This document shows, one piece after another, positions 31,086 to 37,970 of a DNA stretch of 37,970 nucleotides; position 1 is the stretch's first letter, and every line of letters starts with the position of its first letter. Under the pieces are notes generated by a model, which saw only the letters and a list, made by a program, of their open reading frames with translations, was not told where the DNA came from and searched no databases. Location: assembly GCA_900541135.1 (NCBI GenBank), contig UQIG01000020.1, forward strand, positions 1 through 37,970. Direction: 5' to 3'. Both the position numbers and the translations under genes were made by a program. The stretch is from an uncultured Collinsella sp. (lineage in GTDB: Bacteria; Actinomycetota; Coriobacteriia; Coriobacteriales; Coriobacteriaceae).

Positions 31086-32333
31086 ATGGCAACTAACCAA
31101 GAAACGGCCGTCATTAAGGCGCGCATGGACCGTATTCCCTCGGCGTTGTCGCCCGAACTTGTCGAGCGCATTGCTGCCGATCGTGCTTCGGGCTATGTCA
31201 ACCCGTATCGTTGCAACGACGATCAGGTCATTCGTCGTATTGATCGCGCCGCCGACAAAGGCACGCTTATGCGTCCGGCGTTTATGCGCGATACCGAAAA
31301 GATACTTCATCTTCCGGCGTACACCCGTTATGCAGGCAAAACGCAGGTCTTTAGCTTCCGCAGCAACGACGATCTCTCACGCCGCGGTTTGCACGTGCAG
31401 CTCGTCTCCCGCATTGCGCGCGATATCGGTCGCGCCCTAGGGCTCAATTGCGATCTGATTGAGGCGATTGGCCTGGGTCACGACTTGGGACACACGCCTT
31501 TCGGCCATGCCGGCGAGCGCTTCCTCAACGATATCTATCATGAGCGTACGGGGCGTTATTTTTTCCATAACGTGCAGTCGGTCCGCGTGCTCGATGCGCT
31601 GTATGGCCGCAACGTGTCGCTCCAGACGCTCGACGGGGTGCTATGCCATAACGGCGAGTACGAGCAGCGTGTGTTTGAGCTCTCGGACATGGGCTCCTTT
31701 GACCAGTTTGACCAGACGGTTGAGGATTGCATTGCCACGGGCTATAACGCAATTGAGCATCTGCGTCCCATGACGCTCGAGGGCTGCGTGGTTCGCATCT
31801 CGGATATCCTCGCCTACGTCGGTCGCGATCGCCAAGACGCCATTGCGGCAGGCCTGCTGTCACCCGACGCCTTTGACGATGACCTGGGCGGTGCATACAA
31901 CAGTTGGATTCTCACGCATGCCTCTGTCGATATCGTCGAGCACAGCTATGGCAAGCCGCGCATCGAGATGAGCGAGGACCTGTTTGAGGAAATCCGCCGA
32001 GCCAAGCGCGAGAACTACGAGAAGATCTATAGCAAGGGCGGTATCGAAGGCGATTCCGAGGTGGAGCTGCGCGAGGCGTTCGAAAAGCTCTACGACCGTT
32101 GCCTGCGGGATCTAAACAGTGGCGACGAGTCCTCTTACATCTTTAAGCACCATATTTCGCGCATCGAGCAGCAGCTTTCCTACTACGATCGCACTTATGC
32201 CTGGCAGGACGACAAGGATCAAGCCGTGGTGGATTACATCGCGAGCATGACGGACGGTTATTTCTGCGAGCTGACGAGCAAGCTGTTCCCGGGTCTAAAG
32301 TTTCCGCATCGCACCTATATTAACGAACGGTAG
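31086..32333 (+). CDS. dgt: dGTPase-like HD-domain phosphohydrolase
   Basis: Metal-dependent hydrolase of 415 residues that splits dNTPs to deoxynucleoside and triphosphate. Features: RRGLHVQLVSRIARDIGRAL, the HD motif in GLGHDLGHTPFGHAGERFLND near residue 135, CHNGEYEQRVFELS, and VVRISDILAYVGRDRQDAI for the last metal ligand. It is of the shorter, dGTPase-like class rather than E. coli Dgt (about 505 residues). AAGGAG at 31074-31079 sets the ATG at 31086. TGCCATAAT at 31021-31029 may be an extended -10 inside the end of the preceding gene. Confidence 0.9.
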   Translation: MATNQETAVIKARMDRIPSALSPELVERIAADRASGYVNPYRCNDDQVIRRIDRAADKGTLMRPAFMRDTEKILHLPAYTRYAGKTQVFSFRSNDDLSRRGLHVQLVSRIARDIGRALGLNCDLIEAIGLGHDLGHTPFGHAGERFLNDIYHERTGRYFFHNVQSVRVLDALYGRNVSLQTLDGVLCHNGEYEQRVFELSDMGSFDQFDQTVEDCIATGYNAIEHLRPMTLEGCVVRISDILAYVGRDRQDAIAAGLLSPDAFDDDLGGAYNSWILTHASVDIVEHSYGKPRIEMSEDLFEEIRRAKRENYEKIYSKGGIEGDSEVELREAFEKLYDRCLRDLNSGDESSYIFKHHISRIEQQLSYYDRTYAWQDDKDQAVVDYIASMTDGYFCELTSKLFPGLKFPHRTYINER

Positions 32334-32345
32334 TTCGTATCCTTT

Positions 32346-32354
32346 CGGTATACT
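32346..32354 (+). promoter_or_regulatory. possible promoter for rarA
   Basis: CGGTATACT, with TATACT at 32349-32354, lies 41 bases before the start. The same nine-base string occurs after rpmF at 6988-6996. No -35 is clear. Confidence 0.4.
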
Positions 32355-32394
32355 GGTTAGTTGAAAACGTTTTTGATTGATGCACGGGATGGCT

Positions 32395-33744
32395 ATGGAC
32401 GACCTTTTTTCTGCTTCGACGCGTGAGCGTTCCTTTCAGAATGCGCCGCTTGCGGTGCGCATGCGCCCCAATTCGCTCGACGAGTATGTGGGTCAGCAAA
32501 AGGCCGTCGGTAAGGGCTCATGGTTGCGTGCCGCGATCGAGCACGATGTGCTTTCGAGCGTGATTCTGTACGGGCCGGCCGGTACGGGTAAGACGACGCT
32601 GGCCCACATTATCGCCAGCCATACCAAGAGCGAGTTTGTTGAGGTCAGCGCCGTCACGGGTACCGTGAAGGACCTGCGTCGTGTGATTGATGAGGCCAAG
32701 ACGCGCCTGAATACGTACGACCGCCGCACCATTCTATTCATCGATGAGATTCACCGCTTCTCTAAGTCGCAGCAGGATGCCCTGCTGCATGCAGTTGAGA
32801 ACCGTACCGTCATTATGATTGGCGCTACGACAGAGAACCCGTACTTTGAGGTCAACTCGGCACTGTTGTCGCGCGGGCGCGTGGTGGAGCTTGAACATCT
32901 GAAGGATGAGGATATCGCCACGCTTATTGAGCGTGCGCTCGAGGCACCACAGGGCTTGAACGGAAAGTTCTCGGCCGATGAGGATACGGTCAAGACCATC
33001 TGCACGCTGGCAGCGGGTGACGCTCGCTCGGCGCTCACGACGCTCGAGCTTGCGAGCGAGATTGCCGTCACGCGTCCCGATACCGAGGGAACGCCAGCGC
33101 CTGCGGCGGGGGAGCGCTATCCCATCACCGTGGATGACGTGAAGATTGCCAACCCGCGTCGCGGCTTTACGTATGACAAAAACGGCGACATGCACTACGA
33201 CATCATCAGTGCGTTCATCAAGTCCATGCGCGGTAGTGACCCCGATGCCACGATCTATTGGCTCGCGCGCATGATCGATGCTGGGGAGGATCCTAAGTTT
33301 ATCGCTCGCCGCATTATGATTCACGCTTCTGAGGATGTTGGCAACGCCGACCCGCAGGCGCTTTTGGTGGCGCATGCCGCGTTTAAGTCTGCCGAGGTCA
33401 TTGGCTATCCCGAGTGCCGCATTAACCTGGCTCAGGCTGCACTCTATGTGTGCTTGGCGCCAAAATCCAACGCGTGTGAGGCTTCGATCGATGCGGCGCT
33501 GGCCGATATCCATTCTAGTGGGCTTCGCGAGGTGCCGAGTTATCTGCGCGATCGCCATCGCCCGGGCAGCGATGAATACGGTGTGTATAAGTATCCACAT
33601 GATTATCCCGAAGGCTGGGTCGATCAGCGCTATTTGCCCGAAGGCTTGGAACGCGGTGCATTTTGGCAGCCTGCCGGGCGCGGCTGGGAAGAGTGGCGCG
33701 TAGAGCAAAGCGAACGCGACCGCAGCGGGAATGCACCGAGGTAG
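32395..33744 (+). CDS. rarA: replication-associated recombination protein RarA (MgsA)
   Basis: AAA+ clamp-loader-like ATPase of 449 residues acting at stalled replication forks. N-terminal PLAVRMRPNSLDEYVGQ-type opening (APLAVRMRPNSLDEYVGQ), Walker A YGPAGTGKTTLA near residue 58, Walker B LFIDEIHRFSKSQQD, sensor 1 GATTENPYFEVNSALLSR, arginine region DARSALTTLELA, and the C-terminal tetramerisation region with DPDATIYWLARMIDAGEDP and SEDVGNADPQAL. Several in-frame starts exist (TTG 32377, ATG 32380, 32389, 32395); the one at 32395 (MDDLF) fits the family and has GGGA upstream. C-terminal YKYPHDYPEGWVDQRYLPEG is typical. Confidence 0.95.
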   Translation: MDDLFSASTRERSFQNAPLAVRMRPNSLDEYVGQQKAVGKGSWLRAAIEHDVLSSVILYGPAGTGKTTLAHIIASHTKSEFVEVSAVTGTVKDLRRVIDEAKTRLNTYDRRTILFIDEIHRFSKSQQDALLHAVENRTVIMIGATTENPYFEVNSALLSRGRVVELEHLKDEDIATLIERALEAPQGLNGKFSADEDTVKTICTLAAGDARSALTTLELASEIAVTRPDTEGTPAPAAGERYPITVDDVKIANPRRGFTYDKNGDMHYDIISAFIKSMRGSDPDATIYWLARMIDAGEDPKFIARRIMIHASEDVGNADPQALLVAHAAFKSAEVIGYPECRINLAQAALYVCLAPKSNACEASIDAALADIHSSGLREVPSYLRDRHRPGSDEYGVYKYPHDYPEGWVDQRYLPEGLERGAFWQPAGRGWEEWRVEQSERDRSGNAPR

Positions 33745-33775
33745 CTGCTGATAATTTTGTCCCACGTTGCTGCTC

Positions 33776-33806
33776 TTGGCATGTTCGGTCCCCTTTGGGG
33801 TACCAT
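33776..33806 (+). promoter_or_regulatory. possible promoter of the sigma-factor operon
   Basis: TTGGCA (33776-33781) and TACCAT (33801-33806) are 19 bases apart, a little long. An imperfect palindrome GGTCCCCTTTGGGGTACC (33787-33804) fills the spacer and overlaps the -10, a good place for a repressor or an alternative sigma site. Confidence 0.35.
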
Positions 33807-33844
33807 GAAAAGCGTCTGTATTTCGATTCTTCCGGGAGGCTTGT

Positions 33845-34432
33845 ATGAGTCCCATTCAAATCGCCCTGCTGCTGCTCGCCGTTGCCGGCGTGTGGGCCAT
33901 CGCTGAGCTCGCGCTTACCCTGCGCAAGACCCGCAATGTTGTCGACTCGCTCGATAAGACCGTGAACGACCTCAACAACACCATCGCCGAGGCTCAGCCT
34001 GTGGTGGCAAAGCTCGATGGCGCTGTCGATGAGCTTACGCCGGCGCTTGCCCAGATGGAGCCGCTGCTTAAGTCGAGCAAGACGGCAGTTGATGCCCTTA
34101 CCTCCAATCTCGTAGAGGTCGAAGCCGTGGTTCGCGACATTTCCGAGGTTACGGGCAGCATGGCCGAGGCCAGCAATGCTGTGTCGAGCGTGACCGACTC
34201 TGCCGCCGGTGCTGTGCAGAAGCTCTTCAATAAGGTGAAGGCTCCTGCAGCCGACGCCGATCGCAAGCTCGCCGCTGCCGCTGCGGAGGCCGAGCAGCCT
34301 ACCGAGCGCGTCCTAATTGGCGAGGACGAGGCCGCCGCGGGCGACGATGATGGTCAGAAGTCTGTATCCAAGCCGGCTCAGTATTACACCTATACGCCCG
34401 CCGAGACCTCTGAGGAGTCCTGCGATGAGTAG
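33845..34432 (+). CDS. DUF948-like membrane-anchored coiled-coil protein
   Basis: Protein of 195 residues: one N-terminal membrane helix (IQIALLLLAVAGVWAIAELAL), then a long amphipathic coiled coil from about residue 30 to 130 with regular Val/Leu/Thr heptads (KTVNDLNNTIAEAQPVVAKL), then a flexible acidic tail. This is the layout of DUF948 proteins, which lie in Gram-positive stress or general operons and whose function is unclear. GGGAGG at 33834-33839 precedes the ATG. The 3' end overlaps the anti-sigma gene by eight bases, so the two are translated together, suggesting that it acts in the same signalling module, perhaps as the membrane-side input. Confidence 0.75.
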   Translation: MSPIQIALLLLAVAGVWAIAELALTLRKTRNVVDSLDKTVNDLNNTIAEAQPVVAKLDGAVDELTPALAQMEPLLKSSKTAVDALTSNLVEVEAVVRDISEVTGSMAEASNAVSSVTDSAAGAVQKLFNKVKAPAADADRKLAAAAAEAEQPTERVLIGEDEAAAGDDDGQKSVSKPAQYYTYTPAETSEESCDE

Positions 34433-34802
34433 CGAAGCAACCTGCCCTATCACGCTGACCGTTGCCGGTGACCCGCGTCTCGCTCGCCTTGTGCGCATGA
34501 CGGCAGCTAACGTTGGTGCCCTGTGCTCTATGTCTGTCGATCGCATCGAGGACATCCGCATGGCTGCTGAGGAGGCTTTCATCTTTGGTTGCACCGCGGT
34601 CGACTGCGATGACATCACCATCAAATTCGCTGTCGATGAGACCCACGTTGGCATGACTATTACCTTTGGCGACCAGGCTACGGTCGATGAAGACGACCAG
34701 GCTGCGGTGTATGCCGAGCTCATCCTCGCGAGCGTGTGCGACTCCTACGAAAAGACTACGGCGCCCCTGACGCTTTCCCTCGACCTCAAGGCGGATATCT
34801 AA
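34425..34802 (+). CDS. RsbW/SpoIIAB-like anti-sigma factor, degenerate ATP site
   Basis: Protein of 125 residues encoded directly before a SigB/SigF-type sigma gene. It aligns with the N-terminal two thirds of RsbW: beta strand ITLTVAGDPR, helix RLARLVRMTAANVGALC, then RIEDIRMAAEEAFIFG, which corresponds to the RsbW stretch EDLKIAVSEACTNA. The N-box asparagine is Phe here, and no G1 (DxGxG) or GxGLxL lid is present; the C-terminal part is DQAAVYAELILASVCDSYEK. It is shorter than RsbW (about 160). It should still fold as a GHKL-like domain and bind sigma, but probably does not bind ATP or act as a kinase. No anti-anti-sigma gene is adjacent. ATG overlaps the preceding gene. Confidence 0.7.
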   Translation: MSSEATCPITLTVAGDPRLARLVRMTAANVGALCSMSVDRIEDIRMAAEEAFIFGCTAVDCDDITIKFAVDETHVGMTITFGDQATVDEDDQAAVYAELILASVCDSYEKTTAPLTLSLDLKADI

Positions 34803-34803
34803 T

Positions 34804-35595
34804 ATGACCGAACGTTCCCGGAGCGGCAAGACCGCTTGGGACAAGGAGAAAACCCGCGAGCTGTTTCGTCGTTACAAGGAGACCGGTGATCCGGACGCCC
34901 GTGAGCAGCTCGTCATGTCCCATATGAACCTGGTAAGGTTTCTTGCCAACAAATTTAAGAATCGCGGCGAGCCGCTCGACGACCTCATGCAGGTCGGCTA
35001 TCTGGGCTTGCTCAAGGCTATCGACCGTTTTGATCCCGAGCGCGGACTCGAGTTCACGACGTTTGCGACACCCACTATCCTGGGCGAGATCAAACGCCAT
35101 TTTCGCGACAAGGGCTGGAGTGTGCGCGTACCGCGTCGTCTGCAGGAGCTCTCGGCCAAGGTCAACCAGGCTACTGACAAACTTACCAACGAGCTGCAGC
35201 GTTCGCCCAAGGTTGAGGAGATCGCTGAGTATCTAGATGTGACTGTCGATGAGGTCCTCGAGGCTATGGAATCGTCTTCGGCCTATACCTCGGTGCCCAT
35301 CGAGGCTCCTGGTGCGTCCGATTCCGACGATGCCCCTTCGATTCTCGACCGTTACGCCGACGACGACAACGAGCTCGACTTTACCGATGACCGCCTAGTG
35401 ATCGAGGAAGCCATCCGTGATTTCTCGCCGCGCGAGCGCGAGGTGATCGAGCTGCGCTTTGTGAAGGGCATGACCCAGATCGAGATCGCCAAGAAGCTGG
35501 GTATTTCTCAGGTGCAGGTTTCGCGTCTGCTTCGCCGCACGCTTAAGAAGATTCAGGACAAGATCGACCCCGACGGAGTGATGATTCGTTCATGA
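34804..35595 (+). CDS. SigB/SigF/SigG-type RNA polymerase sigma factor
   Basis: Group 3 sigma-70 factor of 263 residues that redirects RNA polymerase to a stress or developmental regulon. Region 2: REQLVMSHMNLVRFLANKF and DDLMQVGYLGLLKAIDRFDP with FTTFATPTILGEIKRHFRD (about residues 35-100). Region 3: VPRRLQELSAKVNQATDKLT to about 155. Region 4: FSPREREVIELRFVKGMTQ and HTH EIAKKLGISQVQVSRLLRR near 225-245. GEIKRHFRDKGWSVRVPRR is the classic SigB/SigF signature. The start is one base after the anti-sigma stop; the end overlaps the transporter (ATGA). Since Collinsella-type bacteria do not sporulate, a general-stress role is the most likely. Confidence 0.93.
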   Translation: MTERSRSGKTAWDKEKTRELFRRYKETGDPDAREQLVMSHMNLVRFLANKFKNRGEPLDDLMQVGYLGLLKAIDRFDPERGLEFTTFATPTILGEIKRHFRDKGWSVRVPRRLQELSAKVNQATDKLTNELQRSPKVEEIAEYLDVTVDEVLEAMESSSAYTSVPIEAPGASDSDDAPSILDRYADDDNELDFTDDRLVIEEAIRDFSPREREVIELRFVKGMTQIEIAKKLGISQVQVSRLLRRTLKKIQDKIDPDGVMIRS

Positions 35596-37001
35596 GTGAG
35601 CACCCCCAACAAACCGATCGCGTGCTGCGCGACACCCGCATTCTGACGCTTCGCATTTGGGCTGTTGTCGGCTGCATTGTCATCGCCGCTGTCATCTTTA
35701 ACCTTATGGGCATCCTGGCCCCGGTTATCGAGTTTCTCGCCGTTGGTTCCATCATTGCCTTTGTGATGTCCCCGATCACCAACTGGCTCGAGCACCATGG
35801 CGTGAATCGCGGCATCGGTTCGCTTGTCGCGCTTATTGTTGTTGTTGCCGTGCTCGTCGGTGTCGTTTGCATCTTGTCGCCGATTCTCTTTGGTCAGATC
35901 ATGGAAGTCCTGAGCCGCCTGCCCGAGCAGCTTCGTGTTGCGGGTGGCGACCTCAATGAGATGATCTCGCATGCCAAGACGCTCAACAACACGCCGCTCA
36001 AGGAGTATTTGGACGATAATCTTTCGTCGCTAGTTGCCGTGGCATCGAAGTATGTGTCTCAGATCGCTGCCGAGCTTGGCCGCGGTGTGTTCCCGCTCAT
36101 CACTAATACGGCCTCGCAGTTGTTCGCGATCTTCCTTGGTCTGGTGCTTGCGTACTGGATGGCCTGCGACTACCCTCGCATGCACCACGAGGTCTGCACC
36201 ATCATCGGTCAGGAGAAGGAGACCTCGTACCGCTTTATGGTCGCCATCCTTTCTCGCTCTGTCGGCGGCTACATGCGCGGTATGGTCGTGACGTCCATCT
36301 GCGGTGGTTTCCTCGCCTTTATCGGTTTTATGATCATCGGTCATCCGTATGCGGCGCTCATGGCTATCTTTACCGGCATCATGCATTTGGTTCCGGTCGT
36401 CGGTCCCTGGGTGAGCGCAGCAATCGCCACGGTTCTCGGCTTCATGTTCAGTCCCATGTTGGCGTTATGGACGCTCATCGTGACGATGGTGGCGCAAAAC
36501 GTCACCGATAACGTGATTTCGCCTAAGGTCATGCAGAGCTCGGTGCAGGTGCATCCCATCATGAGCCTCACGGCGCTCGTTATTGGCTCGGCACTCATGG
36601 GTCCCATCGGCATGATTATTGCCATCCCGCTGTGTGCGGCCCTCAAGGGTATCTTCGTGTACTATTTTGAGAATGAGACCGGCCGCCAGCTTGTGGCCTA
36701 TGACGGCGCCGTGTTTAAGGGCACACCGTACCGCGATGCCGATGGCAATCCGGTCGCCGCCTACGACGCGCTCGGCGACGACGCTTTCATCTACGAGTCC
36801 GAGCTCATCGGCAACGAGACTGCGCCCGAGGCCAAGGCCATGCCCAAGCCCGAGCTCGATAATCCCTGGATTAAGCTCTCTGGTCTGCAGCCTGATGCCA
36901 CGGGCTTCTTCAAGAACCCCTTTGCCAAAGAGGATGATTCCAACTCGGACGACGATACCAATACCGGCATCGACGGCTCCTTGGACGATGATGACAACTA
37001 G
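35592..37001 (+). CDS. AI-2E family (PerM/DUF20) transporter
   Basis: Membrane protein of 469 residues with about seven or eight hydrophobic segments. N-terminal pair IWAVVGCIVIAAVIFNLMGI and FLAVGSIIAFVMSPITNWLE, a soluble middle region (about 110-170), then GMVVTSICGGFLAFIGFMI, HLVPVVGPWVSAAIATVLGF and the family signature DNVISPKVMQSSVQVHPIMS. Members export autoinducer-2 in a few cases or act as Na+/H+ antiporters; the substrate here is unknown. The last 110 residues form an acidic cytosolic tail ending in repeated D/N/S (DDSNSDDDTNTG). The ATG overlaps the sigma gene stop, so it belongs to the stress operon and may be part of its output or its sensing. Confidence 0.88.
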   Translation: MSEHPQQTDRVLRDTRILTLRIWAVVGCIVIAAVIFNLMGILAPVIEFLAVGSIIAFVMSPITNWLEHHGVNRGIGSLVALIVVVAVLVGVVCILSPILFGQIMEVLSRLPEQLRVAGGDLNEMISHAKTLNNTPLKEYLDDNLSSLVAVASKYVSQIAAELGRGVFPLITNTASQLFAIFLGLVLAYWMACDYPRMHHEVCTIIGQEKETSYRFMVAILSRSVGGYMRGMVVTSICGGFLAFIGFMIIGHPYAALMAIFTGIMHLVPVVGPWVSAAIATVLGFMFSPMLALWTLIVTMVAQNVTDNVISPKVMQSSVQVHPIMSLTALVIGSALMGPIGMIIAIPLCAALKGIFVYYFENETGRQLVAYDGAVFKGTPYRDADGNPVAAYDALGDDAFIYESELIGNETAPEAKAMPKPELDNPWIKLSGLQPDATGFFKNPFAKEDDSNSDDDTNTGIDGSLDDDDN

Positions 37002-37050
37002 CGGGGTAATTCGGATTAATATTCATACGCGCTAACATGCAATTTCGCTG

Positions 37051-37081
37051 AAGGGCCGGCATTGTGCCGGCCCTCTTTTTT
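37051..37081 (+). terminator. Rho-independent terminator of the sigma-factor operon
   Basis: AGGGCCGGCA (37052-37061) and TGCCGGCCCT (37065-37074) are perfect complements with a TTG loop, followed by CTTTTTT. Confidence 0.95.
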
Positions 37082-37107
37082 GCACTTGCGCGGTGGGATG
37101 GTAATAT
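37080..37107 (+). promoter_or_regulatory. promoter of alaS
   Basis: TTGCAC (37080-37085) and TAATAT (37102-37107) are 16 bases apart, and TGG before TAATAT makes it an extended -10. The -35 overlaps the T run of the preceding terminator. The leader of about 40 bases is too short for a T-box, unlike ileS. Confidence 0.6.
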
Positions 37108-37153
37108 CGTTACGTTTGAACTGTTTCGATGTGAAACCGAGGAGATTCCCTCT

Positions 37154-37922
37154 ATGAGTGCTGACTACCCGTCAATGACTACGGCCGAGATCCGCTCCAA
37201 GTTCCTCAACTTCTTTGAGGAGCGCGGTCTTAAGCTCTATCCTTCTTCGTCCCTCGTCCCCGACGATCCTTCGCTGCTGCTTGCCAACGCCGGCATGAAC
37301 CAGTTTAAGGAGTACTACCAGGGCAAGAAGACCATGAAGGAGATCGGCGCTATCTCCTGCCAGAAGTGCGTCCGCACCAACGACATCGATTGCATCGGCG
37401 AGGACGGCCGTCACCTGTCCTTCTTCGAGATGCTCGGCGACTTCTCCTTTGGCGGCGTCTCCAAGCAGCAGGCCTGCGCTTGGGCCTTTGAGCTCATTAC
37501 CAAGGAGTTCAAACTGCCGCTCGACCGCCTGTACTTCACCGTCTTTACCGAGGACGACGAGACCCACGATGTGTGGCGCTCCCTGGGCGTTGCCGAGGAT
37601 CACATCTCTCGCCTGGGCGAGGACGACAACTTCTGGGCCGCTGGCCCCACCGGCCCCTGCGGTCCGTGCTCTGAGATCTACTTTGATATGGGCGAGGAGG
37701 TCGGCTGCGGCAGCCCCGACTGCAAGCCTGGCTGCGACTGCGACCGCTTCCTGGAGTTCTGGAACCTCGTCTTTACCCAGTACGACCGCCAGGAGGACGG
37801 CTCCATGCCGGAGCTGCCGCATCGCAACCTCGATACGGGTATGGGCCTGGAGCGCATGGCCGCCATCATGCAGCATAAGACCGCCAACTACGACGGCGAT
37901 CTGATGCAGCACCTCATCAAGC
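37154..37922 (+). CDS. alaS: alanyl-tRNA synthetase, 5' part (cut by contig end)
   Basis: First 256 codons of AlaS, the class II synthetase for tRNA-Ala, normally about 870-880 residues. Class II motifs are visible: MTTAEIRSKFLNFFEERG at the start, LLLANAGMNQFKEYYQG, CVRTNDIDCIGEDGRH LSFFEMLGDFSFG (motif 2 region), GPTGPCGPCSEIYFD, and the motif 3 region RNLDTGMGLERMAAIMQ. GAGGAGAT precedes the ATG. Native sequence stops at 37922, where Nextera adapter begins in the middle of a codon; the open frame continues into the adapter (SYTHLRAHETK) only by chance. Confidence 0.97.
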
Positions 37923-37970
37923 CTGTCTCTTATACACATCTCCGAGCCCACGAGACTAAGGCGAATCTCG
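37923..37970 (+). other. Illumina Nextera adapter read-through (sequencing artefact)
   Basis: 37923-37941 is the Tn5 mosaic end CTGTCTCTTATACACATCT; 37942-37956 is CCGAGCCCACGAGAC, the Nextera read-2 adapter complement; 37957-37964 is TAAGGCGA, the i7 index N701 as read; 37965-37970 is ATCTCG, the start of the P7 sequence. These bases are not from the organism. Confidence 0.98.

Noticed and set aside
37172..37951. Minus-strand open frame of 259 codons starting MGSEMCIRD
   Set aside because: Its start lies in Nextera adapter and the rest is the antisense of alaS, which is clearly coding on the plus strand.
1..37970. CRISPR arrays, insertion sequences, prophage or defence islands
   Set aside because: No direct-repeat array, transposase, integrase or phage gene was seen; the only repeats are the short inverted ones listed.

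Overview
The window is almost entirely chromosomal core genome of a GC-rich actinobacterium. Gene order, strong G/C preference at third codon positions, a T-box-controlled ileS and the dispersed GGGGAC-type inverted repeats point to class Coriobacteriia, most likely Collinsella or a close relative. That assignment is inference from recall of gene order; no database search was possible. The window is a draft contig: it starts inside a tRNA-Asn gene and ends in 48 bases of Illumina Nextera adapter including an i7 index.

Layout. 1-91: 3' part of tRNA-Asn(GTT) and its terminator. 248-15140: a long co-directional housekeeping block: Asp23-family gene, fakA, recG, rsmD, coaD, a DivIVA/SepIVA-like coiled-coil gene, a DUF177 gene, rpmF, plsX, acpP, rnc, smc, ftsY, ffh. 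It looks like the Bacillus-type order yloU-yloV-recG-plsX-acpP-rnc-smc-ftsY-ffh with the actinobacterial rsmD-coaD-SepIVA-DUF177-rpmF module inserted. fapR, fabD, fabG and ylxM, which B. subtilis has here, are absent. 15261-16025 (minus): a DUF134 + NifX-like fusion protein with a metal-binding His/Cys tail, whose promoter is flanked by two CATATGTCA boxes. 16191-18591: thyA, folA and a SpoU-family RNA methyltransferase. 18717-20066: a MATE exporter, followed by a long inverted repeat and a wrecked cobO gene. 20491-24051: ftsH, a DUF523 gene and, on the minus strand, a glycerol-dehydrogenase-like gene. 24200-29172: a complete transcriptional T-box (specifier ATC, Ile), ileS, lspA, rluD. 29255-33744: a membrane glycosyltransferase, a small prepilin peptidase, a dGTPase-like gene and rarA. 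33845-37001: a four-gene operon of a DUF948-like membrane coiled-coil protein, an RsbW-like anti-sigma factor, a SigB/SigF-type sigma factor and an AI-2E-family transporter. 37154-37922: the start of alaS, cut by the adapter.

How the genes work together. The first block combines lipid supply (FakA, PlsX, ACP, CoaD), RNA processing and ribosome work (RNase III, RsmD, L32), chromosome handling (RecG, SMC) and protein targeting (FtsY, Ffh). thyA and folA form the dTMP/folate couple. FtsH, LspA and the MATE protein serve the membrane.

No mobile element, CRISPR array, prophage or defence island is visible. The points most worth a second look are the anti-sigma factor that appears to have lost its kinase site, the DUF134-NifX fusion with likely autoregulatory operators, perfect or near-perfect palindromes ahead of plsX and acpP, the decayed cobO, the dispersed terminator-like repeats, and the adapter read-through at the right end.
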